In this document: positions 43,030-56,116 of the stretch, in pieces | Position numbering within the stretch: the stretch's first letter is position 1 | Layout of the letters: the number at the start of each line of letters is the position of its first letter | NCBI GenBank assembly: GCA_014803415.1 | Contig: JAAVBZ010000046.1 | Coordinates: forward strand, 1 to 64,000 | From: Lachnospiraceae bacterium | Lineage (GTDB): Bacteria; Bacillota; Clostridia; Lachnospirales; Lachnospiraceae | Reading direction: 5' to 3' | Length of the DNA: 64,000 bases | Translations under genes and position numbers: made by a program | The notes under the pieces: model-generated | The model's database searches: none | What the model was told of the DNA's origin: nothing | Seen by the model: only the letters and a program-made list of their open reading frames with translations

Positions 43030-44217
43030 TTACTCGATGATAGTAGCAACCCTACCAGATCCAACAGTTCTACCACCCTCACGGATAGCGAATGTAAGAC
43101 CCTGCTCCATAGCGATGGGATGGATCAGTTCGATAGTCATTTCTACGTTATCACCAGGCATGCACATTTCTGTACCAGCAGGAAGGTTGCAGACACCAGT
43201 TACGTCTGTTGTTCTGAAATAGAACTGAGGTCTGTAGTTGTTGAAGAAAGGAGTGTGACGTCCACCTTCATCTTTGGTCAGAACGTAAACCTGAGCAGTA
43301 AACTTTGTATGACATTTAACTGAACCGGGTTTGGAAAGAACCTGTCCTCTTTCGATTTCTGTTCTCTGAACACCACGAAGAAGTGCACCGATGTTATCAC
43401 CAGCCTGAGCTTCATCAAGGAGCTTACGGAACATTTCGATACCGGTTACAACTGTCTTACGTGTTTCTTCCTTAATACCAACGATTTCAACTTCTTCATT
43501 GAGGTGAAGAGTACCACGCTCTACTCTACCAGTAGCAACTGTACCACGGCCTGTGATTGTGAATACGTCCTCTACAGGCATAAGGAAAGGCTTATCTGTT
43601 GCTCTTTCAGGATCAGGAATATAGGAATCAACTGTTGACATAAGTTCCATGATCTTGTCGCCCCATTCTCCGTTAGGATCTTCAAGAGCCTTAAGAGCGG
43701 AACCCTTAATGATAGGACAATCAGTGAAGCCATATTCTTCAAGCTGTTCTGTAACTTCCATTTCTACTAATTCGATCAGCTCAGGATCGTCTACCATATC
43801 GCACTTATTTAAGAATACTGTGATATAAGGTACACCTACCTGACGAGACAGAAGGATGTGCTCCTTAGTCTGAGCCATAACACCGTCAGTAGCTGCAACA
43901 ACGAGGATAGCGCCGTCCATCTGAGCTGCACCGGTGATCATGTTCTTTACATAGTCAGCATGGCCAGGACAGTCAACGTGTGCATAGTGTCTTGATTCTG
44001 TTGAATACTCAACATGGGCTGTAGAGATAGTAATACCTCTTTCTCTCTCTTCGGGAGCCTTATCGATGTTCTCGAAATCAGTAGCTTCGTTACCAGCAAC
44101 TCTTTCAGCAAGCACCTTTGTGATTGCTGCTGTTAAAGTAGTTTTACCATGGTCAACGTGACCAATGGTACCAATATTACAATGGGTTTTGGATCTGTCA
44201 AATTTAGCTTTAGCCAT
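43030..44217 (-). CDS. tuf: Translation elongation factor Tu
   Basis: GTPase of 395 residues that carries aminoacyl-tRNA to the ribosome. P-loop GHVDHGKT (19-26), [19 protein letters not shown] and the GSALKAL motif are intact, and the C-terminus is [17 protein letters not shown]. Last gene of the str operon. The very 3' codons use AGA and AGG for Arg, and a diverged copy of the same 39-bp stretch lies at 35.2 kb in the same orientation, which raises the possibility that the gene's end was replaced by an integrating element. Confidence 0.98.
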   Translation of the reverse strand: MAKAKFDRSKTHCNIGTIGHVDHGKTTLTAAITKVLAERVAGNEATDFENIDKAPEERERGITISTAHVEYSTESRHYAHVDCPGHADYVKNMITGAAQMDGAILVVAATDGVMAQTKEHILLSRQVGVPYITVFLNKCDMVDDPELIELVEMEVTEQLEEYGFTDCPIIKGSALKALEDPNGEWGDKIMELMSTVDSYIPDPERATDKPFLMPVEDVFTITGRGTVATGRVERGTLHLNEEVEIVGIKEETRKTVVTGIEMFRKLLDEAQAGDNIGALLRGVQRTEIERGQVLSKPGSVKCHTKFTAQVYVLTKDEGGRHTPFFNNYRPQFYFRTTDVTGVCNLPAGTEMCMPGDNVEMTIELIHPIAMEQGLTFAIREGGRTVGSGRVATIIE

Positions 44218-44321
44218 TTCTAAAGTCCTCCTTTAATTGATAAAAAATAAATTAGTTTCGTTACATAATCAACTATCTTAGATTATATTAAAAATTAACG
44301 ATATTTTCAAGCATTAAATGC

Positions 44322-44352
44322 TTATTTTGCTTTTGCTGCCAAGACTTTCTCT
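44322..44352 (-). repeat. Duplicate of the fusA 3' end
   Basis: This 31-bp stretch matches 44375-44405 with one mismatch. The upstream member is the end of fusA (EKVLAAKSK-stop); this copy reads EKVLAAKAK-stop and lies 53 bp downstream in the fusA-tuf spacer, with no start codon. A direct repeat including the stop codon. Confidence 0.9.
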
Positions 44353-44374
44353 GCAAGATAAAGTCTCACAACTT

Positions 44375-46492
44375 TTATTTTGATTTTGCTGCCAAGACTT
44401 TCTCTTGTACGTTCTTAGGTACCTGCTCATATTTCTCAAAGAACATGGAGTAGTTACCACGTCCCTGAGTTCTGGAACGAAGGTCTGTCGAATAACCAAA
44501 CATTTCAGAAAGGGGAACAAAAGCTCTAATCATCTTACCGCCGCCGATATCATCCATACCTTCGATACGGCCACGACGGGAGTTGATATCGCCGATAACA
44601 TCACCCATATAATCTTCAGGCATTGTTACCTCTACCTTCATGATAGGCTCAAGAAGTACAGGGTTTGCCTTTGACATAGCATCTTTAAATGCCATGGAAC
44701 CGGCAATGTGGAATGCCATTTCTGAAGAGTCGACTTCATGATAAGATCCATCATATACGGTAGCGTGAACGCCAAGTACAGGGAATCCGCCAAGAATACC
44801 ACACTTAGCAGCTTCTTCGATACCTTCACCGACTGCAGGAATATATTCCTTAGGAATAGCACCGCCCACAACAGTGGATTCGAACTTGAACAGTTCTTCT
44901 CCGTTGGCATCCATAGGCTCGAATTTAACTTTACAGTGGCCGTACTGACCACGTCCGCCTGACTGCTTCGCATACTTGGAATCAACATCAACTGTCTTGG
45001 TAAATGTCTCTTTGTAAGCAACCTGAGGTGCACCTACATTAGCTTCTACCTTGAATTCACGTAAAAGTCTGTCTACGATGATCTCCAGATGCAGTTCGCC
45101 CATACCGGCAATAATGGTCTGTCCAGTTTCCTGATCTGTATGAGCACGGAAAGTAGGATCTTCTTCTGCAAGTTTAGCAAGAGCTTCACCCATCTTGCCC
45201 TGTCCTGCCTTGGTCTTAGGCTCAATAGCCAGCTCAATAACGGGTTCAGGGAATTCCATGGATTCCAGAATTACAGGATGCTGATCATCACAGATGGTAT
45301 CACCTGTTGTTGTAAATTTAAATCCAACGGCTGCTGCAATGTCACCTGAGTAAACTTTATCCAGTTCGGCTCTCTTATTTGCATGCATCTGAAGGATACG
45401 TCCAACACGTTCCTTTTTATCTTTTGTAGCATTCAGTACATAAGAACCGGAGTTCATTGTACCGGAATAAACTCTGAAGAAAGCCAGCTTTCCTACGAAG
45501 GGATCAGCCATGATCTTGAATGCCAGAGCTGAGAACGGTTCATCATCAGATGAATGTCTCTCTACCTCATTACCGTCTAAGTCGGTACCCTTAATAGCAG
45601 GGATATCCAACGGTGAAGGCATAAATTCAATGATCGCATCCAGCAGCTTCTGAACACCTTTGTTTCTGTAAGCTGTACCGCAGCATACAGGAATTGCCTG
45701 ACATTCACAAGTAGCCTTTCTCAATACTTTCTTCATTTCTTCATTAGAAGGCTCTTCACCTTCCAGGTACATCATCATCAAATCGTCATCCAGCTCGCAG
45801 ATTTTTTCAACAAGCTCTGAACGATATAATTCAGCTTCATCCTGCATGTCTTCAGGGATATCAACAACAGAAATATCATCTCCCTTATCATCATTGTAGA
45901 TGTAAGCTTTCATCTCAAATAAATCAATAATTCCTTTAAAGTCATCTTCCTTACCAATGGGCAGCTGAAGACAGATAGCATTCTTTCCTAATCTGGTACG
46001 AATCTGATCAACAGTTCCGTAGAAGTTCGCACCTAAGATATCCATCTTATTGATAAATGCCATTCTGGGTACATTATAGGTATCAGCCTGACGCCATACA
46101 TTTTCGGACTGAGGTTCAACACCACCCTTTGCGCAGAAGACACCAACAGCGCCATCAAGTACACGAAGTGAGCGCTCAACTTCTACCGTAAAGTCTACGT
46201 GTCCCGGGGTATCAATAATATTGATACGATGCTCTAATGCACCCGGCTTAGCCTTGCAGTTTTCCTGCAATGTCCAGTGACATGTAGTAGCGGCGGAAGT
46301 AATGGTAATACCTCTTTCCTGTTCCTGCTCCATCCAGTCCATGGTCGCAGTACCTTCATGAGTATCACCGATTTTGTAATTGACACCGGTATAGTAAAGA
46401 ATACGCTCTGTTGTTGTTGTTTTACCAGCATCAATATGAGCCATAATACCGATATTACGAGTTCTCTCTAACGGATATTCTCTTCCAGCCAA
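44375..46492 (-). CDS. fusA: Translation elongation factor G
   Basis: GTPase of 705 residues that drives ribosome translocation. P-loop AHIDAGKT (18-25), [12 protein letters not shown] and the GMGELHLEI segment of domain III are present, as are SGGRGQYGH of domain IV and domain V. Normal length. Third gene of the str operon, about 85 bp after rpsG. Its 3' end is duplicated just downstream. Confidence 0.98.
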   Translation of the reverse strand: MAGREYPLERTRNIGIMAHIDAGKTTTTERILYYTGVNYKIGDTHEGTATMDWMEQEQERGITITSAATTCHWTLQENCKAKPGALEHRINIIDTPGHVDFTVEVERSLRVLDGAVGVFCAKGGVEPQSENVWRQADTYNVPRMAFINKMDILGANFYGTVDQIRTRLGKNAICLQLPIGKEDDFKGIIDLFEMKAYIYNDDKGDDISVVDIPEDMQDEAELYRSELVEKICELDDDLMMMYLEGEEPSNEEMKKVLRKATCECQAIPVCCGTAYRNKGVQKLLDAIIEFMPSPLDIPAIKGTDLDGNEVERHSSDDEPFSALAFKIMADPFVGKLAFFRVYSGTMNSGSYVLNATKDKKERVGRILQMHANKRAELDKVYSGDIAAAVGFKFTTTGDTICDDQHPVILESMEFPEPVIELAIEPKTKAGQGKMGEALAKLAEEDPTFRAHTDQETGQTIIAGMGELHLEIIVDRLLREFKVEANVGAPQVAYKETFTKTVDVDSKYAKQSGGRGQYGHCKVKFEPMDANGEELFKFESTVVGGAIPKEYIPAVGEGIEEAAKCGILGGFPVLGVHATVYDGSYHEVDSSEMAFHIAGSMAFKDAMSKANPVLLEPIMKVEVTMPEDYMGDVIGDINSRRGRIEGMDDIGGGKMIRAFVPLSEMFGYSTDLRSRTQGRGNYSMFFEKYEQVPKNVQEKVLAAKSK

Positions 46493-46578
46493 GGTTTTTT
46501 CCTCCTTATATTAGTCTGGGCAAAGCACCAGGGCTTCATACCGCTTGCTTTAGACAAACAACCAAATTGCCTGTCTTA

Positions 46579-47073
<495 letters not shown>

Positions 47074-47233
47074 TTAGATCATCGGTACTCACAGTGTGTC
47101 GTTCTAATTCACATAATGTGTACGTGCGGATAAGTCTCATTACAAACAAATACCTGCTTTCGCAGTTCTTATATCCGTAACAGAATTCCAACACTAATTA
47201 GTTTACGTTTGTGGGTCCAATCTGTTCCAAAAA

Positions 47234-47653
47234 CTACTTGCCAGCCTTAGGTCTCTTGGCACCATATTTGGAACGGGCCTGCTTTCTGTTAGCAACTCCT
47301 GCAGTATCAAGAGTACCTCTGATTACATGGTATCTTGTACCGGGTAAGTCTTTAACTCTTCCGCCTCTGATCAGAACAACGCTGTGTTCCTGTAAATTGT
47401 GTCCTTCACCGGGAATGTAGCTTGTTACTTCGATTCCATTGGAAAGACGAACTCTGGCGATCTTTCTAAGAGCTGAGTTAGGCTTCTTAGGAGTAGCTGT
47501 CTTAACTGCAGTACAAACACCTCTCTTCTGTGGAGCAGAAGTATCGGTAGCTTTCTTATGAAGGGAGTTCCATCCTTTCTGCAAAGCAGGAGCAGTTGAC
47601 TTCTTGACTGATGTCTGACGTCCTTTTCTGACTAACTGGTTAAATGTTGGCAT
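47234..47653 (-). CDS. rpsL: 30S ribosomal protein S12
   Basis: Decoding-site protein of 139 residues: [32 protein letters not shown] and the streptomycin-region [11 protein letters not shown] are all present. The lysine at the usual resistance position in PKKPNS is the common type, so no resistance change is seen there. First gene of the str operon; about 180 bp downstream of the rpoC terminator. Confidence 0.98.
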   Translation of the reverse strand: MPTFNQLVRKGRQTSVKKSTAPALQKGWNSLHKKATDTSAPQKRGVCTAVKTATPKKPNSALRKIARVRLSNGIEVTSYIPGEGHNLQEHSVVLIRGGRVKDLPGTRYHVIRGTLDTAGVANRKQARSKYGAKRPKAGK

Positions 47654-47803
47654 TCTGTTTCACCTCCTATATATAATATCTGTTTATTGCAACAAAAGAA
47701 CACATGCCTTTTGCCGCACACTCAGTAAGTATACTTTCTCAAAATTCACTTGTCAATACGTTTCCTGATAAAAAGATGTATTTTTGCTCAATTTGCTCAA
47801 AAA

Positions 47804-47834
47804 CCCCATGTATACCATTATAGTATACACGGGG
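47804..47834 (-). terminator. rpoBC terminator
   Basis: Minus-strand CCCCGTGTATAC (47834-47823) pairs with GTATACATGGGG (47815-47804), then TTTTTG. Directly after rpoC. Clean separation from the str operon. Confidence 0.9.
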
Positions 47835-47842
47835 CTTTTTTA

Positions 47843-50800
47843 CTATTCCATAATCACTTCTTCCGCTGTTTCTTCTGCAATCTCATCAGCAGCTTTATCT
47901 TCAGCATCATCAATGATAATCTCATCATCAGGGGCAACATCGTCACTGATGTCAATTACTTCTTCTTCGTCAACGGAACCTGTCAGGTTATCATCCGTGC
48001 TGAGTCTGGTACTGCGGTAACGCTTCATGCCTGTACCTGCCGGGATCAGCTTACCGATAATAACATTTTCTTTTAATCCGATCAGTGGATCTACCTTTCC
48101 CTTGATCGCAGCCTCTGTCAGAACTTTAGTGGTTTCCTGGAATGAGGCAGCTGACAGGAATGAGTTGGTTGCAAGCGCTGCCTTGGTAATACCAAGCATT
48201 ACCTGCTTGCCGTCAGCGGGTTCCTTTCCTTCAGCGATCAGCTTTTCATTCATATCCTCATAGTCAAGCACATCAACTAATGTACCGGGAAGGAAATCTG
48301 TATCACCGTTATTTTCAATCCTGACTTTCTTCAGCATCTGACGAACGATCACTTCAATATGCTTATCACTGATATCAACACCCTGCAGACGATAAACTCT
48401 CTGAACCTCCCGGAGCATATAATCCTGAACGGCGCGGATCCCTTTGATCTTCAAAAGATCATGAGGGTTGACACTTCCTTCTGTCAGTTCATCACCGGCT
48501 TCCAGTACTGCTCCGTCCATGACTTTGATCCTGGAACCATAAGGGATCAGATAAGCTTTGGTCTCTCCTGTTTCATCATTGGAAATAACCACTTCACGCT
48601 TTTTCTTCGTATCTTTAATGGAAGCTACGCCGCCAAATTCAGCAATAATTGCAAGTCCCTTAGGCTTTCTTGCTTCAAAAAGCTCTTCTACACGGGGAAG
48701 ACCCTGTGTAATATCATCACCGGCAACGCCGCCTGTATGGAAAGTACGCATGGTCAGCTGTGTACCGGGCTCACCAATAGACTGAGCTGCAATGATACCT
48801 ACTGCTTCACCTACCTGAACAGCTTCGCCTGTAGCCATATTGGCACCATAGCACTTAGCGCAGATACCAATGTGGGAACGGCAGGTAAGGATCGTACGGA
48901 TCTTAACGCTCTCTATGGGTTCTCCTTTTTCGTCCACGCCAACGCTTAATATCTTCGCTGCACGGCTGGGAGTGATCATGTGATTCCGCTTAACGATCAC
49001 GTTGCCGTCTCTGTCTTTAATCTCCTCACAGGTATATCTTCCTGTAATTCTGTCCTTTAAGCCTTCGATGGTTTCCTTGCCATCCATGAATGCCTTAACG
49101 GTCATTCCCGGGATAGTATCAGCACCTTCCATACAATCCACTTCACGGATGATCAGATCCTGTGATACATCCACCATACGTCTTGTCAGATAACCTGAGT
49201 CAGCCGTTCTAAGGGCAGTATCGGAAAGTCCTTTACGTGCACCATGCGCAGACATAAAGTATTCCAGTACGTCCAGACCTTCACGGAAGTTAGATTTGAT
49301 AGGCAGCTCGATGGTACGGCCTGTTGTATCTGCCATCAGACCACGCATACCTGCAAGCTGTTTGATCTGCTGGTTGGAACCACGGGCACCCGAGTCAGCC
49401 ATCATAAAGATATTATTATATTTATCAAGTCCTGCAAGCAGTACTTCTGTTAACTCTTTATCCGTTTCATTCCATGTCTCTACTACGGCACGGTATCTTT
49501 CTTCTTCTGTGATAAGCCCACGTCTGAAATTCTGTGAGATCTTATCAACCGTAGCCTGAGCCTGGGCCAGCATCTGCGGCTTTTGTGCAGGCACAGTCAT
49601 GTCGGAAATAGATACTGTCATGGCCGCCTTGGTAGAATATTTATATCCGGTTGATTTGATCAGATCCAGTACTTCCGCTGTCTTGGAAGCTCCGTGTGTA
49701 TTAATAACTTTTTCAAGGATCTGTTTTAACTGCTTTTTGCCTACATGGAAATCAACTTCAGGAAGCAGGAAATTCTCCTCCTTACTTCTGTCAACATATC
49801 CCAGATCCTGAGGAAGGATCTCATTGAACAGGAATCGTCCCAGTGTGGATTCCACTACTCCCGTGATTTCTTTCTCTTCGGCGTTTTTCTTACTTACTCT
49901 TACTTTAATTCTGGAATGAAGAGTACAGAACCCGTTTTCATATGCCAGAATTGCTTCATTAACATTCTTAAAGAATTTACCTTCTCCAACCGCGCCCGGT
50001 CTTTCCTGTGTCAGATAATAGATACCAAGTACCATATCCTGTGAAGGAACGGCAACCGGACCACCGTCTGAAGGCTTTAACAGGTTGTTAGGAGATAAGA
50101 GAAGGAATCTGCACTCCGCCTGTGCCTCTACGGAAAGAGGAAGGTGTACCGCCATCTGGTCACCGTCAAAGTCGGCATTGAAAGCCGTACATACAAGGGG
50201 ATGCAGCTTGATAGCTTTACCTTCTACCAAAATAGGTTCAAATGCCTGAATACCGAGTCTGTGCAGTGTAGGTGCACGGTTTAACATAACAGGATGCTCT
50301 TTAATAACTTCTTCCAGCACATCCCATACCTGTGTATCCAGTCTTTCTACCAGTTTTTTCGCATTCTTAATATTCTGTGAAATACCTCTTGTCACCAGTT
50401 CCTTCATAACAAAAGGCTTAAACAGTTCAATTGCCATTTCTTTGGGCAGACCGCACTGATATATCTTAAGTTCCGGTCCTACCACGATAACAGAACGTCC
50501 CGAATAGTCAACACGCTTACCAAGAAGGTTCTGACGGAAACGTCCTGATTTACCTTTCAGCATATCAGACAGGGACTTCAGCGCTCTGTTGCCGGGTCCT
50601 GTTACCGGTCTTCCTCTTCTTCCGTTATCGATCAGCGCATCTACTGCTTCCTGGAGCATTCTCTTTTCATTACGAACGATAATGTCCGGAGCTCCCAGTT
50701 CCAGAAGTCTCTTCAAACGGTTATTTCTGTTGATGATCCTTCTATATAAATCATTTAAATCAGAAGTTGCAAAACGTCCTCCGTCCAGCTGAACCATAGG

Positions 50801-51547
50801 ACGAAGATCCGGAGGAATGACCGGAATGGCATCCATGATCATCCATTCAGGCTGATTTCCCGACTCTCTGAAAGCCTCTACAACTTCCAGTCTCTTGATG
50901 ATTCTGGCACGTTTCTGACCGGTTGATTCTTTCAGTCCGGTCTTTAATTCTACTGCTTCTGTCTCAAGATCGATAGCCTGCAGCAGTTCCTTGATTGCTT
51001 CTGCACCCATGCCGACACGGAACTTATTGCCCCATGTTTCTCTTGCATCCTGATACTCCTTTTCAGAAAGGACCTGCTTGTATTCAAGATTGGATTCCCC
51101 TGCATCCAATACAATATAAGATGCAAAGTATAAAACTTTCTCAAGTACTCTGGGTGAAAGATCAAGGATCAATCCCATACGGCTGGGAATTCCCTTGAAA
51201 TACCAGATGTGGGATACCGGAGCTGCAAGCTCGATATGACCCATACGCTCTCTTCGCACGCTGGATTTGGTCACTTCCACACCGCATCTGTCGCAGACAA
51301 CGCCTTTATATCTGATCTTTTTATATTTACCGCAATGACATTCCCAATCTTTACTGGGCCCAAAAATCCGTTCACAGTACAGACCATCTTTTTCAGGCTT
51401 TAAAGTCCTGTAGTTAATGGTCTCCGGCTTAGTTACTTCGCCTCTTGACCACTCTCTGATCTTCTCAGGTGATGCTAAACCGATTTTGATTGCATCAAAC
51501 GTCATCGGCTGGTATGCTTCTTGCTTTATTTCTGACATTTTTGGCAC
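47843..51547 (-). CDS. rpoC: RNA polymerase beta' subunit
   Basis: Catalytic subunit of 1234 residues. Zinc site [20 protein letters not shown] near residue 70, active-site [12 protein letters not shown] (about 455), and the bridge/trigger-loop region ([19 protein letters not shown]) are intact. The C-terminus carries an unusually acidic tail, about 40 residues with many Asp and Glu. Starts 30 bp after rpoB. Confidence 0.98.
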   Translation of the reverse strand: MPKMSEIKQEAYQPMTFDAIKIGLASPEKIREWSRGEVTKPETINYRTLKPEKDGLYCERIFGPSKDWECHCGKYKKIRYKGVVCDRCGVEVTKSSVRRERMGHIELAAPVSHIWYFKGIPSRMGLILDLSPRVLEKVLYFASYIVLDAGESNLEYKQVLSEKEYQDARETWGNKFRVGMGAEAIKELLQAIDLETEAVELKTGLKESTGQKRARIIKRLEVVEAFRESGNQPEWMIMDAIPVIPPDLRPMVQLDGGRFATSDLNDLYRRIINRNNRLKRLLELGAPDIIVRNEKRMLQEAVDALIDNGRRGRPVTGPGNRALKSLSDMLKGKSGRFRQNLLGKRVDYSGRSVIVVGPELKIYQCGLPKEMAIELFKPFVMKELVTRGISQNIKNAKKLVERLDTQVWDVLEEVIKEHPVMLNRAPTLHRLGIQAFEPILVEGKAIKLHPLVCTAFNADFDGDQMAVHLPLSVEAQAECRFLLLSPNNLLKPSDGGPVAVPSQDMVLGIYYLTQERPGAVGEGKFFKNVNEAILAYENGFCTLHSRIKVRVSKKNAEEKEITGVVESTLGRFLFNEILPQDLGYVDRSKEENFLLPEVDFHVGKKQLKQILEKVINTHGASKTAEVLDLIKSTGYKYSTKAAMTVSISDMTVPAQKPQMLAQAQATVDKISQNFRRGLITEEERYRAVVETWNETDKELTEVLLAGLDKYNNIFMMADSGARGSNQQIKQLAGMRGLMADTTGRTIELPIKSNFREGLDVLEYFMSAHGARKGLSDTALRTADSGYLTRRMVDVSQDLIIREVDCMEGADTIPGMTVKAFMDGKETIEGLKDRITGRYTCEEIKDRDGNVIVKRNHMITPSRAAKILSVGVDEKGEPIESVKIRTILTCRSHIGICAKCYGANMATGEAVQVGEAVGIIAAQSIGEPGTQLTMRTFHTGGVAGDDITQGLPRVEELFEARKPKGLAIIAEFGGVASIKDTKKKREVVISNDETGETKAYLIPYGSRIKVMDGAVLEAGDELTEGSVNPHDLLKIKGIRAVQDYMLREVQRVYRLQGVDISDKHIEVIVRQMLKKVRIENNGDTDFLPGTLVDVLDYEDMNEKLIAEGKEPADGKQVMLGITKAALATNSFLSAASFQETTKVLTEAAIKGKVDPLIGLKENVIIGKLIPAGTGMKRYRSTRLSTDDNLTGSVDEEEVIDISDDVAPDDEIIIDDAEDKAADEIAEETAEEVIME

Positions 51548-51577
51548 TCCTTCCAGATATATAATAACTGCTCGGAT

Positions 51578-54500
51578 CTACTCCTCATAGGAATCAACAT
51601 CTAACAATTCATCAAAATCATCACTGTATTCCTCATCAGGTTCTTCATCTTCCGCATTAATAAGCTCGCCGCTTTCCTCATCAAATTCCTGCTGCTGATA
51701 ACCATTGGAAGCCAGAGAATCTTTGTCATAATCATAATTCCTGTTATCACCTTCAATTTCATAACGGTAATCAGTATCTCCGTAATCAATTGTTTCGGTG
51801 ATCTCTACCTCAGTATTATCCTCACGCAGCACTCTTACATCCAGACCAAGAGACTGTAATTCTTTTAACAGTACCTTGAAAGATTCAGGAATACCGGGTG
51901 CCGGGATGTTATCACCCTTGATGATCGCTTCATAGGTCTTAACGCGTCCCACAACGTCATCAGACTTAACTGTCAGGATCTCCTGCAGTGTATAGGAAGC
52001 GCCATATGCTTCCAACGCCCAAACTTCCATTTCACCGAAACGCTGTCCGCCGAACTGCGCCTTACCGCCCAGAGGCTGCTGTGTAACCAGTGAGTAAGGA
52101 CCTGTTGAACGTGCATGGATCTTATCGTCTACCAGATGGTGGAGCTTTAAGTAATGCATATGTCCGATCGTTACCGGGCTGTCAAAATACTCTCCCGTTC
52201 TGCCGTCACGAAGCCTCACCTTACCGTCTCTGGAAATGGGAACGCCTTTCCATACTTCCCGGTGATCCCTGTTCTCCGACAGATACTGAAGAACCTCGGG
52301 AAGGAGTTCTTCTTTATGCTTCTCCTCAAATTCCTCCCAACTCAGGTTAACATAGTCATTCGCCAGATCCAGCGTATCCATAATATCTACTTCGTTGGCA
52401 CCGTCAAATACCGGCGTTGCAACATTAAATCCAAGAGCCTTGGCTGCCAGTGATAAATGAATTTCAAGTACCTGTCCGATATTCATACGGGAAGGCACGC
52501 CCAGAGGGTTAAGTACAATGTCAAGAGGACGTCCGTTAGGAAGATAAGGCATATCTTCTACAGGAAGCACACGGGAAACAACACCCTTGTTACCGTGACG
52601 GCCGGCCATCTTGTCACCTACAGAAATTTTTCTCTTCTGAGCAATATAAATACGTACTGCCTGATTCACACCGGGAGAAAGTTCATCGCCGTTTTCTCTT
52701 GTAAATATTTTGGCATCAACTACAATACCATACTCACCATGAGGTACCTTTAAGGAAGTGTCTCTGACTTCCCTTGCTTTTTCACCAAAGATGGCTCTGA
52801 GAAGCCTTTCCTCTGCTGTCAGCTCAGTCTCTCCCTTAGGTGTTACTTTACCTACTAAAATATCACCGGCACGAACCTCCGCACCGATACGGATGATACC
52901 TCTTTCATCCAGGTCTTTCAGAGCATCATCACCCACGCCTGGCACATCTCTCGTAATCTCCTCGGGCCCTAACTTGGTATCACGTGCTTCCGCTTCATAT
53001 TCTTCAATGTGTACGGATGTATAAACATCATCCTGTACCAGTCTTTCACTTAAAAGAACAGCATCTTCATAATTATAACCTTCCCATGTCATAAATCCGA
53101 TCAGCGGATTTTTACCCAATGCAAGCTCTCCCATGGAGGTAGACGGGCCGTCTGCGATCACCTGTCCTTCCTGCACGCGGTCACCCTTAAATACAATGGG
53201 CTTCTGATTATAGCAGTTGGACTGATTGCTTCTTGCAAATTTAGTCAGATGGTACTCTGCTTTTTCTCCATCATCATAAGTTATTCTGATCAGGTTGGAA
53301 GATACATAATCTACAGTACCTGTTTTCTTAGCCACGACACAGACGCCGGAGTCAACTGCGGTCTTGGGCTCCATACCGGTACCTACTGCCGGAGCTTCCG
53401 TTGTAAGGAGCGGCACTGCCTGACGCTGCATGTTGGAACCCATCAGCGCACGGTTGGCATCGTCGTTCTCAAGGAAGGGAATCAACGCTGTAGCCACAGA
53501 GAATACCATCTTAGGCGATACATCCATGTAATCAAACATCGTCTTCGGATATTCAGACGTCTCTTCTTTGTAACGGCCGGACACAGTGTTCTTTACAAAA
53601 TGTCCTTGTGCATCCAGAAGCTCGTTCGCCTGCGCTACATGGTAATTATCCTCTTCATCCGCCGTCATGTACTCAACTTCATTGGTAACGCGGGGATTTG
53701 CAGGATCAGACTTATCGATCTTACGATAAGGTGCTTCTACAAAACCATATTCATTAATTCTTGCATAGGATGCAAGAGAGTTGATCAAACCGATGTTAGG
53801 TCCTTCAGGTGTTTCAATAGGACACATTCTTCCGTAATGGGAATAATGTACATCTCGAACCTCAAATCCGGCACGGTCTCTGGACAGACCTCCGGGGCCC
53901 AGCGCAGAAAGACGTCTCTTGTGGGTCAGCTCACCAAGAGGATTATTCTGATCCATGAACTGTGACAGCTGTGAAGATCCAAAGAACTCCTTAACCGCTG
54001 CCTGTACCGGTTTAATATTAATAAGTACCTGAGGAGAAACCTCCTCGGCATCATGGGTAGTCATTCTTTCACGAACCACTCTTTCCATTCTGGAAAGACC
54101 GATCCTGTACTGATTCTGAAGCAGTTCGCCTACGGCTCTGATACGCCTGTTTCCCAAATGGTCGATATCATCGTCATTACCGATACCATACTCAAGATGA
54201 ATATTGTAGTTAATGGAAGCAATGATATCTTCCTTGGTAATGTGCTTGGGAATCAATTCATGTACATTCTTCCGGATAGCGTCCGCCAAAGCCTGCGGAT
54301 CTTCCCTGAACTCGTCAATGATCTGTTCCAGCACAGGATAATAAACCTTCTCCGTAATACCAAGCTCTTTGGGATTACATTCTACAAAGCTGGTAATGTC
54401 CACCATCATATTGGAAAGAACTTTAACGTTCTTTTCCTCTGTCTGAATATATACAAAAGGAACTGCCGCATTCTGAATCTGATCAGCCAGATCTCTTGTA

Positions 54501-55447
54501 ACCTTGGTTCCTGCTTCTGCCAGGATCTCACCTGTAAAAGGATCCACTACATCTTCCGCCAGAACATGATTTCTGATCCTGTTCCTGAATGCCAGTTTTT
54601 TATTGAATTTATACCTTCCCACTTTAGCCAGATCGTATCTTCTGGGGTCAAAGAACATTGCGTTAATCAGGCTTTCTGCACTTTCAACACTTAAAGGTTC
54701 ACCGGGGCGGATCTTCTTATATAATTCTAACAGACCATCCTGATAGTTCTCGGAAACATCTTTGGAAAAGCTGGCTTCAATCTTTGGTTCGTCGCCGAAC
54801 AATTCTCTGATCTCATCATTGGTGCCAACACCAAGTGCTCTGATCAGTACGGTAATAGGAACTTTTCTGGTCCTGTCCACACGTACATAGAAAATATCGT
54901 TGGAATCTGTTTCATATTCCAGCCACGCACCGCGATTGGGAATTACAGTGCATGAAAAAAGCCTTTTACCGATCTTATCATGACCGATACCATAATAGAT
55001 ACCAGGGGATCTGACAAGCTGGCTGACAATAACACGCTCTGCACCGTTGATAACGAATGTACCTGTTTCTGTCATGATCGGAAGGTCGCCCATGAAAATT
55101 TCATGTTCACTGATTTCTTCCTTTTCCTTATTGTAGAGACGAACTTTCACCTTCAGAGGAGCTGCATAAGTAGCATCTCTCTCCTTGCATTTTTCAATAG
55201 AATACTTTACATCTTCCTCACACAGTTCAAAATCCACAAACTCAAGACTCAAGTGTCCGCTGTAATCCTCAATCGGAGAAATGTCCTCAAAAACTTCCTT
55301 GAGGCCTTCTTCCAAAAACCACTTATAAGAATCCTTCTGGACTTCTATGAGGTTTGGCATCTCTAAAACTTCTTCCTGTCGTGAGTAACTCATACGTATG
55401 TTCTTGCCTGCGGCAATAGGACGTATTCTGTTCTTTTCCATTGACAT
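51578..55447 (-). CDS. rpoB: RNA polymerase beta subunit
   Basis: Beta subunit of about 1289 residues. The rifampicin-region [33 protein letters not shown] (part quoted) has the sensitive-type residues. The rest matches family order to the C-terminal [13 protein letters not shown]. It then has a ~85-residue acidic extension ending [14 protein letters not shown]. Start: ATG 55447 or ATG 55441, both just after GGGGTGA; the frame continues upstream to 55519 without support. Confidence 0.97.
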   Translation of the reverse strand: MSMEKNRIRPIAAGKNIRMSYSRQEEVLEMPNLIEVQKDSYKWFLEEGLKEVFEDISPIEDYSGHLSLEFVDFELCEEDVKYSIEKCKERDATYAAPLKVKVRLYNKEKEEISEHEIFMGDLPIMTETGTFVINGAERVIVSQLVRSPGIYYGIGHDKIGKRLFSCTVIPNRGAWLEYETDSNDIFYVRVDRTRKVPITVLIRALGVGTNDEIRELFGDEPKIEASFSKDVSENYQDGLLELYKKIRPGEPLSVESAESLINAMFFDPRRYDLAKVGRYKFNKKLAFRNRIRNHVLAEDVVDPFTGEILAEAGTKVTRDLADQIQNAAVPFVYIQTEEKNVKVLSNMMVDITSFVECNPKELGITEKVYYPVLEQIIDEFREDPQALADAIRKNVHELIPKHITKEDIIASINYNIHLEYGIGNDDDIDHLGNRRIRAVGELLQNQYRIGLSRMERVVRERMTTHDAEEVSPQVLINIKPVQAAVKEFFGSSQLSQFMDQNNPLGELTHKRRLSALGPGGLSRDRAGFEVRDVHYSHYGRMCPIETPEGPNIGLINSLASYARINEYGFVEAPYRKIDKSDPANPRVTNEVEYMTADEEDNYHVAQANELLDAQGHFVKNTVSGRYKEETSEYPKTMFDYMDVSPKMVFSVATALIPFLENDDANRALMGSNMQRQAVPLLTTEAPAVGTGMEPKTAVDSGVCVVAKKTGTVDYVSSNLIRITYDDGEKAEYHLTKFARSNQSNCYNQKPIVFKGDRVQEGQVIADGPSTSMGELALGKNPLIGFMTWEGYNYEDAVLLSERLVQDDVYTSVHIEEYEAEARDTKLGPEEITRDVPGVGDDALKDLDERGIIRIGAEVRAGDILVGKVTPKGETELTAEERLLRAIFGEKAREVRDTSLKVPHGEYGIVVDAKIFTRENGDELSPGVNQAVRIYIAQKRKISVGDKMAGRHGNKGVVSRVLPVEDMPYLPNGRPLDIVLNPLGVPSRMNIGQVLEIHLSLAAKALGFNVATPVFDGANEVDIMDTLDLANDYVNLSWEEFEEKHKEELLPEVLQYLSENRDHREVWKGVPISRDGKVRLRDGRTGEYFDSPVTIGHMHYLKLHHLVDDKIHARSTGPYSLVTQQPLGGKAQFGGQRFGEMEVWALEAYGASYTLQEILTVKSDDVVGRVKTYEAIIKGDNIPAPGIPESFKVLLKELQSLGLDVRVLREDNTEVEITETIDYGDTDYRYEIEGDNRNYDYDKDSLASNGYQQQEFDEESGELINAEDEEPDEEYSDDFDELLDVDSYEE

Positions 55448-55588
55448 TTCACCCCGTTCTTTATGATTTATGAAGCTTTTTCTGCTTTCAAATATGCATA
55501 CCACACCACAATAGTGCACTATCCATATTACTACAAATTTAAAGTAACGTCAACCAATTTTTTGGTGAATTGGTAAATATTGCAAAAA

Positions 55589-55623
55589 GAACCCGGTCTC
55601 CACGCGAAGTGCAGACCGGGTTC
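55589..55623 (-). terminator. Terminator/attenuator between rplL and rpoB
   Basis: GAACCCGGTCT (55589-55599) pairs with AGACCGGGTTC (55613-55623), with TTTTTG after it on the minus strand. It lies immediately after rplL, so it should limit transcription from rplJL into rpoBC. Confidence 0.85.
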
Positions 55624-55640
55624 TGAGCTTACTTTTTCGA

Positions 55641-56018
55641 TTACTTAAGAGTAACCTTAGCGCCTTCAGCTTCCAGCTTAGCTTTGATCTCATCAGCTTC
55701 TTCTTTAGAAGCTGCTTCTTTTAATACCTTAGGAGCTGCATCAACTAAATCCTTAGCTTCCTTCAGTCCAAGACCTGTAGCTTCACGAACTACCTTGATA
55801 ACCTTAACCTTGTTAGGACCTACTTCTGTAAGTTCTACATCAAACTCTGTCTTCTCTTCTGCTGTCGGAGCTGCGTCACCTGTTGCTGCTGCAACTACAA
55901 CGCCTGCTGCTGCAGATACGCCGAATTCTTCTTCACATGCTTTTACTAAATCATTTAACTCTAATACTGTTAACTCTTTGATAGCGTCAATAAATTCCTG
56001 AGTGGATAATTTTGCCAT
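55641..56018 (-). CDS. rplL: 50S ribosomal protein L7/L12
   Basis: Stalk protein of 125 residues with the N-terminal dimerisation helix, an Ala/Gly-rich hinge ([16 protein letters not shown]) and the C-terminal factor-binding domain ([21 protein letters not shown]). I set the start at ATG 56018, where GGAGG is 8 nt upstream; two in-frame ATGs further up are closer than the site allows. Sits 98 bp after rplJ. Confidence 0.97.
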   Translation of the reverse strand: MAKLSTQEFIDAIKELTVLELNDLVKACEEEFGVSAAAGVVVAAATGDAAPTAEEKTEFDVELTEVGPNKVKVIKVVREATGLGLKEAKDLVDAAPKVLKEAASKEEADEIKAKLEAEGAKVTLK

Positions 56019-56116
56019 TTTCATTTCCTCCATTTAAATTATATTTCAGTGTTTTCTGTTTCTGACGATCATTTCGTCATTGATAGAAAATCCTCTTCCC
56101 GGATCACTATCATTGA

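Noticed and set aside
44218-44321. Separate tuf promoter between fusA and tuf
   Set aside because: The spacer is AT-rich and gives several poor -10-like matches but no paired -35 that I trust.
44314-44520. 68-codon frame across the fusA end
   Set aside because: Arises from reading fusA and its duplicated 3' end in another frame.
47784-48263. Plus-strand Ser-rich frames opposite the rpoC end
   Set aside because: Antisense of the acidic Asp/Glu-rich tail; low-complexity and without start signals.
53249-53965. 238-codon plus-strand frame opposite rpoB
   Set aside because: Composition is that of an antisense shadow of a conserved gene; no ribosome-binding site and no recognisable motif.
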